From Streptomyces pacificus (lineage in GTDB: Bacteria; Actinomycetota; Actinomycetes; Streptomycetales; Streptomycetaceae), in the NCBI RefSeq assembly GCF_011766325.1, contig NZ_BLLG01000012.1:1-64000 (forward strand): a stretch of 64,000 bases of DNA, given 5' to 3'. Position 1 is the stretch's first letter; each line of letters starts with the position of its first letter. The notes under the pieces are model-generated. The model saw only the letters and a list, made by a program, of their open reading frames with translations, ran no database searches and was not told the origin of the DNA. This document shows, piece by piece, positions 33,957 to 42,434 of the stretch. The translations under genes were made by a program, and so were the position numbers.

Positions 33957-33980
33957 GGCATCGGCATCGGCATCGGCATC
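33957..33980. repeat. Four GGCATC hexanucleotide repeats
   Basis: Four exact copies of GGCATC in the gap between the flavoprotein gene and the convergent hemE gene. A slippage-prone microsatellite with no coding role. Confidence 0.85.
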
Positions 33981-34036
33981 GGCCGGAATCAACCGGCACC
34001 GGCCGGCGCCCTGCGGCAGCGCCGGGCCCGCGCACC

Positions 34037-34058
34037 GGGGCGGGCCCGCGGCCGCCCC
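34037..34058. terminator. Hairpin between convergent flavoprotein and hemE genes
   Basis: GGGGCGG (34037-34043) pairs with CCGCCCC (34052-34058) over an 8-base loop, 49 bp after the hemE stop. Short but well placed for both genes. Confidence 0.45.
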
Positions 34059-34106
34059 GCGGGTGCGCCGGGGGTGCGCCGGGGCGGTCGCGGGCTCCGC
34101 CTGCGG

Positions 34107-35219
34107 TCAGCGGGCCGTACGGGTGTGGACGTACTCCGTGAGGCGGGTCAGGGCGTCCGGGTCGGTGGTGGGCAGCACACCGTGGCCGAGGTTGAAGATG
34201 TGCCCCTCCAGGCCGCGCGCCGCGTCCAGCACCTCGCGGGTCTTGGCCTCGACGGCCTCCGGGGTGGAGAACAGCACCGCCGGGTCGAGATTGCCCTGGA
34301 GCGCCCGGCCCGGCCCGACCCGGCGGGCCGCCTCGTCGAGCGGGACCCGCCAGTCGACCCCGACGACGTCCGCGCCGGCCTCGCCCATCGGGCCGAGCAG
34401 CTCGCCGGTCCCGACGCCGAAGTGGATGCGCGGCACGCCGTACCCCTCGACCTCGGCGAACACCGTCGCGGAGGCGGGCATGACGAAGCGGCGGTAGTCC
34501 GCGGGGGACAGTGCGCCGACCCAGGAGTCGAAGAGCTGCACGGCGGAGGCCCCGGCCTCGATCTGCACCTTCAGGAAGGCGGCGGTGATCCCGGCGAGCC
34601 GGTCGAGCAGGTCGGCCCACAGCCGGGGGTCGCCGTACATGAGGGCCTTGGTGTGCTCGTGGTTGCGGGACGGGCCGCCTTCGACGAGGTAGCTGGCGAG
34701 GGTGAAGGGGGCGCCGGCGAAACCGATGAGCGGTGTGGCGCCCAGTTCGCCGGTGAGCATCCCGATCGCCTCGGTGACGTAGGAGACGTCCTCGGGGGTG
34801 AGGTCGCGCAGCCGGGCGAGGTCCTCGCGGCGGCGCACCGGTTCGGCGACGACCGGGCCGACGCCGGGCTTGATGTCGAGGTCGATCCCGATGGCCTTGA
34901 GCGGTACGACGATGTCGCTGAAGTAGATCGCGGCGTCGACCTTGTGGCGGCGCACCGGCTGCAGGGTGATCTCGGTGACGAGTTCGGGCCGCATGCACGA
35001 CTCCAGCATCGGCACGCCCTCGCGCACCTTCAGGTACTCGGGCAGCGACCGGCCCGCCTGCCGCATGAACCACACCGGGGTATGGGGCACGGGTTCGCGT
35101 CGGCACGCCCGGAGGAAGGCGGAGTCGCGCAGGGCGTCGGTCGTCGGCTGCTGGCCCGCGGACGGGGCGCCCCCGGCGGGGGAGGTGCTCCGGGCCGGGG
35201 GGAGGTCGTTGGCACTCAC
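34107..35219 (-). CDS. hemE: Uroporphyrinogen decarboxylase
   Basis: Decarboxylates the four acetate side chains of uroporphyrinogen III to coproporphyrinogen III, feeding HemY and HemQ. About 370 residues from GTG 35219 (VSANDLPPAR). Signatures: VWFMRQAGRSLPEYLKVREG, IYFSDIVVPLKAIGIDLDI, PLIGFAGAPFTLASYLVEGG, VQLFDSWVGALSP, IHFGVGTGELL, LQGNLDPAVLF and IFNLGHGVLP. The longer in-frame start at 35246 is not needed; neither has a clear ribosome site, and AAGATT 6-7 bases upstream of the GTG fits a leaderless transcript. Divergent from the DUF3000 gene. Confidence 0.96.
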   Translation of the reverse strand: MSANDLPPARSTSPAGGAPSAGQQPTTDALRDSAFLRACRREPVPHTPVWFMRQAGRSLPEYLKVREGVPMLESCMRPELVTEITLQPVRRHKVDAAIYFSDIVVPLKAIGIDLDIKPGVGPVVAEPVRRREDLARLRDLTPEDVSYVTEAIGMLTGELGATPLIGFAGAPFTLASYLVEGGPSRNHEHTKALMYGDPRLWADLLDRLAGITAAFLKVQIEAGASAVQLFDSWVGALSPADYRRFVMPASATVFAEVEGYGVPRIHFGVGTGELLGPMGEAGADVVGVDWRVPLDEAARRVGPGRALQGNLDPAVLFSTPEAVEAKTREVLDAARGLEGHIFNLGHGVLPTTDPDALTRLTEYVHTRTAR

Positions 35220-35309
35220 GCCCGGAATCTTCGCATGTACGGGCAACGAGCAAGCGCGGGTGGGTGTCCCTCCCTGCGCCGGGCCCGCGTTCCGCCTACG
35301 CTTCCCCGC

Positions 35310-35987
35310 ATGGCTGCGGCTCAGGGACAGTTCTCCGATCCATCCGACGGCGCCGAGGACACGGACGGCGCCGGGCGGGGCTCAGCGCCGCCGGCGTTCC
35401 GGCTCGCGGTCGACGCGCTGCGCGCGGCGCGGCCGCACCCCGGGATCGAGGTGGACCCGGCCCGGCCGCCGCAGCGCCTCGCGCCGCACGCGTACGCACT
35501 GGAGGCGGCGGTCGTCGACGACGGGGAGGACCTGGCGGACGGCCGGCTCGTCCTGCTGCACGACCCGGCGGGCCACGACGCCTGGCAGGGCACGTTCCGG
35601 CTGGTGACGCTGGTGCGCGCGGAACTGGAGCCGGAGATGGCGGCCGACCCGCTGCTGCCCGAGGTGTGCTGGTCGTGGCTCACCGGCGCGCTGGAGGCGC
35701 GGAACCTCTCGTACGGGGAGCCGAGCGGCACCGTCACCAGGGCGGGATCTCACTACTTCGGAGGACTCGCGGACCGCCGTCCGGCGACGCAGATCGAGAT
35801 CCGGGCCTCCTGGACCCCGCGCGAGGGCGGTGACGGTACCCCCGACACCGCGGCGCACTTCGGGGCGTGGTGCGATCTGCTGTGCCAGGTCGGCGGCCTT
35901 CCGCCCGCCGGCCCCGCGGGCGACCCCGGCGGCGCGACGGCGGGCGTCGTCACCCTGCCGCAGCGCAGGGGCCCGCGGGCGCCCTGA
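35310..35987 (+). CDS. DUF3000 family protein
   Basis: A 225-residue actinobacterial conserved protein of unknown function. After a poor N-terminal 28 residues comes the family core: FRLAVDALRAARPHPGIEVD, PHAYALEAAVV, DGRLVLLHDPAGHDAWQG, FRLVTLVRAELEPEMAADP and PEVCWSWLTGALEARNLSYG, then TVTRAGSHYFGGL and IEIRASWTP. No signal or membrane segment. TACGCT at 35297-35302 sits 7 bases before ATG 35310, so a leaderless transcript is likely. Its conserved neighbour in actinobacteria is hemE, as here. Confidence 0.88.
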   Translation: MAAAQGQFSDPSDGAEDTDGAGRGSAPPAFRLAVDALRAARPHPGIEVDPARPPQRLAPHAYALEAAVVDDGEDLADGRLVLLHDPAGHDAWQGTFRLVTLVRAELEPEMAADPLLPEVCWSWLTGALEARNLSYGEPSGTVTRAGSHYFGGLADRRPATQIEIRASWTPREGGDGTPDTAAHFGAWCDLLCQVGGLPPAGPAGDPGGATAGVVTLPQRRGPRAP

Positions 35988-36406
35988 CGTGTGCGCGCAG
36001 GCCCCGCGGTCCGCCCGCGGGTCGGGGCCGCCCGCCGCCCGGGGCGGGCCCCGGGGTACGGAGGCACGGGGATGCGGGGATACGGGGATACGGGAGTACG
36101 GGCGGGTCGATCCGCTCCTCCCGCTTCCCATGCGCCGGGTGTGCGAGCGGGGGGGCGGACCCCTCTCCCCGCCCTCGCCGCGGCATCCTTTCGCGGGCCG
36201 CGGGGGTGCGGAGATACGGGATGTCCGGACGGGATCGCAGCATGATCGCTCATGCGTCCTAATTGCCGGAATTGTGACTCACTAAATCGTGATCTTTCTC
36301 TAAAGGCGACCAGGTTTGCTGCCGAAGAGGTGGTGACCCCTCAAGCACGGTCCGCCCCGGCTTCATCCCCGAGCCGGCTCCGTCCCCCACCTTCCCAGGA
36401 GGCCTG
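35988..36406. other. 419-bp whiI upstream region
   Basis: The left two thirds is GC-rich, with GGGATACG-type direct repeats (about 36068-36105, again near 36213). The right third is AT-richer (36240-36310) and carries the sigma-WhiG promoter described separately. No gene seen. Confidence 0.6.
36301..36328 (+). promoter_or_regulatory. Sigma-WhiG-type promoter of whiI
   Basis: TAAA at 36301-36304, a 16-bp spacer, then GCCGAAGA at 36321-36328. The known sigma-WhiG consensus is TAAA, 15-16 bp, GCCGATAA. Position about 80 bp before the whiI start, with ribosome site AGGAGG at 36397-36402, fits the established dependence of S. coelicolor whiI on sigma-WhiG. Confidence 0.8.
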
Positions 36407-37069
36407 GTGTCCGTTCTCCTCGAGCAGCCCGCAAGCCTGGTCGCCTACCGCCCGAACAAGCCGACGGCCATGGTCGTCGTGGCCGACCCGCGCGTCCGCT
36501 CCACCGTCACCCGCCACCTGTGGGCGCTCGGGGTGCGTGATGTCATCGAGGCGTCGTCCATCGCGGAGGCCCGTCCCCGCGTCGGCAACCCGCGCGACAT
36601 CTGCGTGGCCGACGTCCACCTGCCCGACGGCAGCGGGCTGACGCTGCTGTCCGAGACCCGAGCCGCGGGCTGGCCCAACGGCCTCGCCCTCTCCGCCGCC
36701 GACGACATCGGCGCCGTCCGCAACGCGCTGGCCGGTGGGGTGAAGGGCTACGTCGTGACCGGCACGCGCACCAACCTCGGCCACCCAGGCCGCCCCGGAG
36801 CCGCCCCGATCGGCGCGGCGGCCGCCCGGCTGCACCGCCGGCCCCCCGGCGCCCCGAGCCACCCGGGCGGCTACCGCGAACTGTCGGGCCGCGAGGTGGA
36901 GGTGCTCCGGCTGGTCGCGGAGGGGCAGTCCAACAAGGCGATCGGCGTCTCGATGGGCCTGTCCGCGCTGACCGTCAAGAGCCACCTGGCCCGTATCGCA
37001 CGCAAGCTCGGCACCGGCGACCGCGCGGGGATGGTGGCCGTGGCGCTGCGCACCGGCATCATCCACTGA
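36407..37069 (+). CDS. whiI: WhiI, orphan response-regulator-like sporulation regulator
   Basis: A 220-residue response regulator with an N-terminal receiver and a C-terminal LuxR/NarL helix-turn-helix (ELSGREVEVLRLVAEGQSNK, then AIGVSMGLSALTVKSHLARI). The receiver keeps the aspartate D69 (CVADVHLPDGSGL) and lysine K113 (GGVKGYV). The usual acidic pair is reduced to A26-D27 (VVADPRV) and the switch position is S96, the degenerate pocket reported for WhiI; activity is thought not to depend on normal phosphorylation. It is needed for late sporulation in aerial hyphae, with BldM as partner in the literature. No kinase gene adjoins. Start GTG 36407. Neighbours match the S. coelicolor whiI locus. 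Confidence 0.9.
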   Translation: MSVLLEQPASLVAYRPNKPTAMVVVADPRVRSTVTRHLWALGVRDVIEASSIAEARPRVGNPRDICVADVHLPDGSGLTLLSETRAAGWPNGLALSAADDIGAVRNALAGGVKGYVVTGTRTNLGHPGRPGAAPIGAAAARLHRRPPGAPSHPGGYRELSGREVEVLRLVAEGQSNKAIGVSMGLSALTVKSHLARIARKLGTGDRAGMVAVALRTGIIH

Positions 37070-37091
37070 GCCCCGCCTTTACACCGGACCA

Positions 37092-37125
37092 GCGCCCGTC
37101 GACGGAACGTTCCGTCGACGGGCGC
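37092..37125. terminator. 34-bp perfect palindrome after whiI
   Basis: GCGCCCGTCGACGGAAC (37092-37108) is followed directly by its exact reverse complement (37109-37125), 22 bp after the whiI stop. A likely terminator; it also lies just before the -35/-10 region of the next gene. Confidence 0.8.
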
Positions 37126-37151
37126 TTGCCGTTGACGGATACCCTTGACAG

Positions 37152-38435
37152 GTGACCGACGCCCAAGAGACCGCAGCAGAGCCGGACCTGCGCACCGCCG
37201 GGGGCGGCCCCCCGGACGACGGCGTCGCCGCCGAGGGGGCGCCGATCCCCCTGCTGGAGCCGCGGGAGGGCATCCCTCCGGTGGTCTCCACACCCGAAGG
37301 ACTGGCGTCCGTCGTCGCCGCGTTCGCCGCCGGCTCCGGTCCGGTCGCCGTCGACGCCGAACGCGCGTCCGGCTACCGGTACGGCCAGCGCGCGTATCTC
37401 GTCCAGCTGCGCCGCCAGGGTGCGGGCACGGCGCTCGTCGACCCCGTCGGGTGCCCCGACCTCGCCGGCCTCGGCGACGCCCTCGCCGGCAGCGAGTGGA
37501 TCCTGCACGCCGCCACCCAGGACCTCCCGTGCCTGCGGGACATAGGCATGCTGCCGACCAGGCTCTTCGACACCGAGCTGGCCGGGCGGCTCGCGGGCTT
37601 CCCCCGGGTGGGGCTCGGCGCCATGGTCGAGTCGGTGCTCGGCTACGCCCTGGAGAAGGGCCACTCGGCGGTGGACTGGTCGACCCGCCCCCTCCCCGAG
37701 CCCTGGCTGCGGTACGCGGCGCTCGACGTCGAACTGCTCGTCGACCTGCGGGACGCGCTGGAGAAGGAGCTGGACCGGCAGGGGAAGCTGGAGTGGGCGC
37801 GCCAGGAGTTCGCCGCCATCGCCTCGGCGCCGCCCGCCGCCCCGCGCAAGGACCCCTGGCGGCGCACCTCGGGCATGCACAAGGTGCGCCGGCGCCGTCA
37901 GATGGCCGTCGTACGGGAGCTGTGGACCGCCCGCGACAAGGTGGCCCAGCGCCGGGACGTCTCCCCCGGCAAGGTGCTCGGCGACGCGGCGATCGTCGAG
38001 GCGGCGCTGGCACTCCCGCCGAACGTGCACGCGTTGACGGCCCTGCCGGGGTTCGGGCACCGGGCGGGCCGCCGGCAGCTGGAGCAGTGGCAGGCCGCGG
38101 TGGACCGCGCGCTGTCGCTGCCGGAGGGGGAGCTGCCGCAGCCCGGCCAGCCGGTGACCGGACCGCCTCCACCGCGCTCCTGGGCGGACAAGGACCCGGC
38201 AGCCGCGGCGCGGCTGTCCGCGGCTCGGGCGGCGGTGTCCGTGCTGGCGGAGCGGCTGAACCTGCCCCAGGAGAACCTGATCGCGCCGGACACCGTGCGC
38301 CGTCTGTGCTGGGAGCCGCCGGCGGAGCCGGGCCCGGAGGCGGTCGCGTCCGCGCTGACCGCGCTGGGCGCGCGGCCCTGGCAGGTCGAACAGGTGGGGC
38401 CCCCGCTGACCAGGGCGCTCCAGGCGACCGTCTGA
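37152..38435 (+). CDS. rnd: RNase D-like 3'-5' exoribonuclease with HRDC domain
   Basis: A 427-residue DEDD exonuclease. Exo motifs: PVAVDAERASGYRYGQRAYL (D/E of motif I), WILHAATQDLPCLRDIGML (motif II Asp), and YAALDVELLVDLRD (motif III Tyr/Asp). An HRDC domain follows near residues 230-320 (RRRQMAVVRELWTARDKVAQ, VHALTALPGF). RNase D trims tRNA and other structured RNA 3' ends. GTG 37152 has no ribosome site, but TACCCT at 37140-37145 lies 6 bases upstream, pointing to a leaderless mRNA. Confidence 0.93.
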   Translation: MTDAQETAAEPDLRTAGGGPPDDGVAAEGAPIPLLEPREGIPPVVSTPEGLASVVAAFAAGSGPVAVDAERASGYRYGQRAYLVQLRRQGAGTALVDPVGCPDLAGLGDALAGSEWILHAATQDLPCLRDIGMLPTRLFDTELAGRLAGFPRVGLGAMVESVLGYALEKGHSAVDWSTRPLPEPWLRYAALDVELLVDLRDALEKELDRQGKLEWARQEFAAIASAPPAAPRKDPWRRTSGMHKVRRRRQMAVVRELWTARDKVAQRRDVSPGKVLGDAAIVEAALALPPNVHALTALPGFGHRAGRRQLEQWQAAVDRALSLPEGELPQPGQPVTGPPPPRSWADKDPAAAARLSAARAAVSVLAERLNLPQENLIAPDTVRRLCWEPPAEPGPEAVASALTALGARPWQVEQVGPPLTRALQATV

Positions 38436-38451
38436 GACCGCCGCTCCCGCG

Positions 38452-38475
38452 GCGCGCCGGGCCTGCCCGGCGCGC
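38452..38475. terminator. Hairpin after rnd
   Basis: GCGCGCCGGG (38452-38461) pairs with CCCGGCGCGC (38466-38475) over a CCTG loop, 16 bp after the rnd stop. Confidence 0.7.
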
Positions 38476-38700
38476 GCTCTCCCCGCGCCGAAGGGGCCCG
38501 GGGCGCACCGGTCGACGGCGCACAGGTCGTGGGGCACACCGCGCGCCGGGCACGCCTCTCCGAGCGGGCGGCCCCCGGCGGTCACTCGTGCGTGCCACTG
38601 CCGGCAGCGGTGCCGGTGCGGCGGGGAGCGGGGGCGGGCCCGACGCGCGACCGTGTGGGGTGTGACGTTCACCGCTCCCGCGACGAGGGGTGGGCAACCC

Positions 38701-38716
38701 TGTTACCCGTAAGTAG
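38701..38716. promoter_or_regulatory. Possible fatty-acid-degradation operator
   Basis: GTTACCCGTAAGTAGC contains TAC and GTA half-sites in inverted order with a 6-bp centre, about 75 bp before fadA. Similar TAC...GTA elements occur before beta-oxidation genes in actinobacteria, from memory. Tentative. Confidence 0.35.
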
Positions 38717-38790
38717 CATGAGGGCAGCAAGCGCACGCTTAGCCGCGCGTCACGCAGCAGTGCCACCCCGCACCCTGGAGGAGAGCCATC

Positions 38791-40017
38791 GTGCCTCGTA
38801 CCGTCAGGGACGTCGTCTTCGTCGACGGCGTCCGCACCCCGTTCGGCAAGGCGGGCCCGAAGGGCATCTACCACGAGACCCGTGCCGACGATCTCGTCGT
38901 GAAGGCCATCCGGGAGCTGCTGCGCCGCAACCCGGACCTCGACCCGGCGAGGATCGACGAGGTCGCCATCGCGGCGACCACGCAGATCGGCGACCAGGGC
39001 CTGACGATCGGCCGCACCGCCGGCATCCTCGCGGGTCTGCCGCAGTCCGTGCCGGGCTACTCCATCGACCGCATGTGCGCCGGCGCGCTGACCGCCGTCA
39101 CCACGGTCGCGGGCAGCGTCGCCTTCGGTGCGTACGACATCGCCGTCGCCGGCGGCGTCGAGCACATGGGCCGCCACCCGATGGGCGAGGGCGTGGACCC
39201 CAACCCGCGCTTCGTGTCGGAGAAGCTCGTCGACGAGTCGGCCATGTTCATGGGCATGACGGCGGAGAACCTGCACGACCGCTACCCGCACATCACCAAG
39301 CAGCGTGCCGACGAGTACGCCGTCCGCTCGCAGGAGAAGGCCGCCAAGGCGTACGCCAACGGCAGGATCCAGCAGGACCTGGTGCCGGTCTCGGTGCGCC
39401 GCACCAACCCGGAGGCCGGTGAGACCGGCTGGGGCCTGGTCACCGCCGACGAGCCGATGCGCCCGGGCACCACGCTGGAGAACCTCCAGGGCCTGAAGAC
39501 GCCGTTCCGCGTCCACGGCAGGGTCACCGCGGGCAACGCCGCCGGTCTCAACGACGGCGCCACCGCCTCGCTGATCGCCTCCGAGGACTTCGCCCGCGAG
39601 CACGGCCTGCCGGTCAAGATGCGCCTGGTCTCGTACTCCTTCGCGGGAGTCGAGCCCGAGGTCATGGGATACGGCCCGATCCCGGCCACGGAGAAGGCCC
39701 TCGCCCAGGCGGGGCTGTCCATCGGGGACATCGGCCTGTTCGAGATCAACGAGGCCTTCGCCGTCCAGGTGCTCGCCTTCCTCGACCACTACGGCATCGC
39801 CGACGACGACGCCCGCGTCAACCAGTACGGCGGCGCCATCGCCTTCGGCCACCCGCTGGCCTCGTCCGGCGTGCGTCTGATGACGCAGCTGGCGCGGCAG
39901 TTCGAGGAGCAGCCGGAGGTCCGCTACGGCCTCACCACGATGTGCGTCGGCTTCGGCATGGGCGCCACCGTCATCTGGGAGAACCCGCACCACAAGGACG
40001 CCGGAGGCAACAAGTGA
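38791..40017 (+). CDS. fadA: Acetyl-CoA C-acyltransferase (thiolase)
   Basis: Thiolase for the last step of fatty-acid beta-oxidation, 408 residues. The acyl-enzyme cysteine is C96 in SIDRMCAGALTAV. Other motifs are NAAGLNDGATASLI, LFEINEAFAVQVLAF, AIAFGHPLASSGVR (catalytic His) and TTMCVGFGMGATVI (second Cys). GTG 38791 lies behind GGAGGAG. It is followed after 73 bp by fadB in the same direction, forming the trifunctional beta-oxidation complex subunits as in SCO6026/6027 by my recollection. Confidence 0.96.
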   Translation: MPRTVRDVVFVDGVRTPFGKAGPKGIYHETRADDLVVKAIRELLRRNPDLDPARIDEVAIAATTQIGDQGLTIGRTAGILAGLPQSVPGYSIDRMCAGALTAVTTVAGSVAFGAYDIAVAGGVEHMGRHPMGEGVDPNPRFVSEKLVDESAMFMGMTAENLHDRYPHITKQRADEYAVRSQEKAAKAYANGRIQQDLVPVSVRRTNPEAGETGWGLVTADEPMRPGTTLENLQGLKTPFRVHGRVTAGNAAGLNDGATASLIASEDFAREHGLPVKMRLVSYSFAGVEPEVMGYGPIPATEKALAQAGLSIGDIGLFEINEAFAVQVLAFLDHYGIADDDARVNQYGGAIAFGHPLASSGVRLMTQLARQFEEQPEVRYGLTTMCVGFGMGATVIWENPHHKDAGGNK

Positions 40018-40090
40018 GCGAGCGCAGCGAGCGAACCACGGAGAGGTGCAGCATGGGCGAATGCCCCACCGAGCGAAGCGAGGTCGCGGC
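40018..40090. repeat. GAGCGAGCGCAGCGAGCGA element between fadA and fadB
   Basis: Starting in the fadA stop, the sequence GAGCGAGCGCAGCGAGCGA is followed 36 bp on by a related CCGAGCGAAGCGAGG unit. Both have partial dyad symmetry (CGAGCG...). This type of sequence recurs in intergenic spaces of many actinobacteria. It fills almost the whole spacer of the operon and could form a small hairpin. Confidence 0.55.
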
Positions 40091-42220
40091 ATGAGCACCA
40101 CCGCTGAGCTGCTGAAGGGCGCGGCCGAGCTGTTCCCCGGCGAGGTCGTCACCCAGGCCCACGTACGCCACCTCGACCTCCCCGGCGGCGCGGGCAGGTT
40201 CGCCCTCATCACGCTGGACAACGGCCTGGACCACACCAAGCCGACCACGTTCGGCCCGCAGTCGCTGGCCAACCTCAACGCCGCGATCGACCAGGTCGAG
40301 AAGGAGGCGTCGGAGGGCGCGGTGGTCGGCGCCGGAATCACCGGCAAGCCGTTCATCTTCGCCGTCGGCGCCGACCTCAAGGGCGTCGAGCTGCTGAAGC
40401 GGCACGAGGACGCGCTGGCCATCGGCAAGGGCGGCCACGACGTCTTCAAGCGGCTGTCCTCGCTGGGCGTGCCCACGTTCGCGTACTACAACGGCGCGGC
40501 GATGGGCGGCGGTGTCGAGGTCGGACTGCACTGCTCGTACCGCACGGTCTCGTCGGCCCTGCCGGCCTTCTCGCTGCCCGAGGTGTTCCTCGGCCTGGTG
40601 CCCGGCTGGGGCGGCTGCGCGATCCTGCCGAACCTGATCGGGGCCGACCGCGCCGTCTCGGTGATCATCGAGAACTCGCTCAACCAGAACAGGCAGCTCA
40701 AGGGCGTCCAGGTGCACGAGCTGGGCATCGCCGACGCTCTCTTCGAGGGCGCGGACTTCCTGGAGCAGTCGCTGATCTGGACCGCGTCCGTCCTCAAGGG
40801 CGAGATCGTGGTGGAGCGCCCCGAGATCGACCGCGGCGAGGCCTGGGAGCAGGCCGTCGCCAGGGGCCGGTTCATCGCCGACTCCAAGGTGCACGGCGCC
40901 GCCCCGGCCGCCTACCGGGCCCTCGACATCATCGAGGCCGCCAGGGACGGCGACCTGCAGAAGGGCTTCGACGCCGAGGACACCGCGCTGGCCGACCTCA
41001 TCATGGGCGGCGAACTGCGGTCCGGTATCTACGCGTTCAACCTGGTGCAGAAGCGCGGCAAGCGCCCCGCCGGCGCGCCGGACAAGTCGCTGGCCCGCCC
41101 CGTCACCAAGGTCGGTGTCGTCGGCGCCGGACTGATGGCGTCCCAGCTGGCCCTGCTGTTCCTGCGCCGCCTCGAGGTGCCGGTGGTCCTCACCGACATC
41201 GACCAGGAGCGCGTCGACAAGGGCGTGGGCTACGTCCACGCCGAGATCGAGAAGCTGCTGGGCAAGGGCCGCATCAACCAGGACAAGGCCAACCGCCTCA
41301 AGGCGCTGGTGACCGGTGTCCTGGACAAGGCCGAGGGCTTCGCGGACGCGGACTTCGTCATCGAGGCCGTCTTCGAGGAGATGACGGTCAAGCAGAAGGT
41401 GTTCGCCGAGGTGGAGGCGGTCGCCCCGGCGCACGCGGTCTTCGCCACCAACACCTCCTCGCTGTCGGTGTCGGAGATGGCGTCGAAGCTCCGCCACCCG
41501 GAGCGCGTGGTCGGCTTCCACTTCTTCAACCCGGTCGCCGTGCTCCCGCTGCTGGAGATCGTCCGGGGCGAGCAGACCGACGACGCCTCCCTGGCCACCG
41601 CCTTCGCCGTCGCCAGGAAGCTGAAGAAGACCGCGGTGCTGACCAAGGACGCCCCGGCGTTCGTGGTGAACCGCATCCTGACCCGGTTCATGGGCGAGAT
41701 CCAGAACGTCATCGACGAGGGCACCCCGGTCGCCACCGCGGAGAAGGCGATCGAGCCGCTCGGCCTGCCGATGTCGCCGCTGGTGCTGCTGGAGCTGGTC
41801 GGCCCGGCGATCGGTCTGCACGTCTCCGAAACCCTGAACCGCGCCTTCCCCGAGCGCTTCACGGTCTCCCCGAACCTCAAGGCGGTCGTCGAGGCCGGCA
41901 AGCGCGGCTTCTACGTCCACGACAGCGGCAGGCCGGAGCTGGACCCGGAGGTCACCGCGCTGCTGAAGCAGGGCGACAGCGTCCTGACGGAGGAGCAGGT
42001 CCGCGCCCGGGTCCTGGACGCGGTGGCGCAGGAGATCGGGCTGATGCTGGAGGAAGGCGTCGTCGCCGAGGCGCAGGACGTCGACCTCTGCCTGATCACG
42101 GGCGCCGGCTGGCCGTTCCACCTGGGCGGCATCACGCCGTACCTGGACCGCGAGGGCATCAGCGAGCGGGTCAACGGCAAGCGGTTCCTGGCGCGGGGGG
42201 TGGCGAGCGTCCCGGCGTGA
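40091..42220 (+). CDS. fadB: Enoyl-CoA hydratase / 3-hydroxyacyl-CoA dehydrogenase
   Basis: A 709-residue bifunctional alpha subunit of the beta-oxidation complex. The N-terminal crotonase domain (residues 1-300) shows FIFAVGADLKGVELL, YYNGAAMGGGVEVGLHCSYR and LPEVFLGLVPGWGGC. The NAD-binding domain begins VGVVGAGLMASQLALLFLRR (about residue 337) with NTSSLSVSEMA and the catalytic HFFNPVAVLPLLEI. Two C-terminal HCDH domains follow (DAPAFVVNRILTRFMGEI). ATG 40091. Translated after fadA across the repeat element. Confidence 0.96.
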   Translation: MSTTAELLKGAAELFPGEVVTQAHVRHLDLPGGAGRFALITLDNGLDHTKPTTFGPQSLANLNAAIDQVEKEASEGAVVGAGITGKPFIFAVGADLKGVELLKRHEDALAIGKGGHDVFKRLSSLGVPTFAYYNGAAMGGGVEVGLHCSYRTVSSALPAFSLPEVFLGLVPGWGGCAILPNLIGADRAVSVIIENSLNQNRQLKGVQVHELGIADALFEGADFLEQSLIWTASVLKGEIVVERPEIDRGEAWEQAVARGRFIADSKVHGAAPAAYRALDIIEAARDGDLQKGFDAEDTALADLIMGGELRSGIYAFNLVQKRGKRPAGAPDKSLARPVTKVGVVGAGLMASQLALLFLRRLEVPVVLTDIDQERVDKGVGYVHAEIEKLLGKGRINQDKANRLKALVTGVLDKAEGFADADFVIEAVFEEMTVKQKVFAEVEAVAPAHAVFATNTSSLSVSEMASKLRHPERVVGFHFFNPVAVLPLLEIVRGEQTDDASLATAFAVARKLKKTAVLTKDAPAFVVNRILTRFMGEIQNVIDEGTPVATAEKAIEPLGLPMSPLVLLELVGPAIGLHVSETLNRAFPERFTVSPNLKAVVEAGKRGFYVHDSGRPELDPEVTALLKQGDSVLTEEQVRARVLDAVAQEIGLMLEEGVVAEAQDVDLCLITGAGWPFHLGGITPYLDREGISERVNGKRFLARGVASVPA

Positions 42221-42320
42221 CGGTGCGACCCGCGTCTCACGCCGTGTGAGAGGTCGGGACGGCCGGCGGCCTCGGACCGGTGACCGGTGCCGGGCCGCCG
42301 GCCGGTCGTCGGCGGTGGCC

Positions 42321-42370
42321 CGTCGGTCGTCGGTCGTCGGTCGTCGGTCGTCGGTCGTCGGTCGTCGGTC
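42321..42370. repeat. Heptanucleotide repeat, about seven copies
   Basis: Uninterrupted TCGTCGG units in phase over 50 bp. A seven-base unit would shift any reading frame, and no gene crosses it on either strand with good coding character. Confidence 0.92.
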
Positions 42371-42434
42371 AGCGTCCGGCGGTGCGGCGTTCCGCCGCCC
42401 CTGGGCTACCGGTGGTCGGGCCGGACGACGGATA

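Larger units (their letters stand above)
38436..38790. other. 355-bp gap before fadA
   Basis: Contains the rnd terminator on the left and the fadA promoter region on the right, with the candidate operator at 38701-38716 and ribosome site GGAGGAG just before the GTG. No gene seen. Confidence 0.5.

Noticed and set aside
36871..40476. 1201-codon minus-strand frame
   Set aside because: Spans antisense of whiI, rnd and fadA; the GC bias of Streptomyces opens long empty frames.
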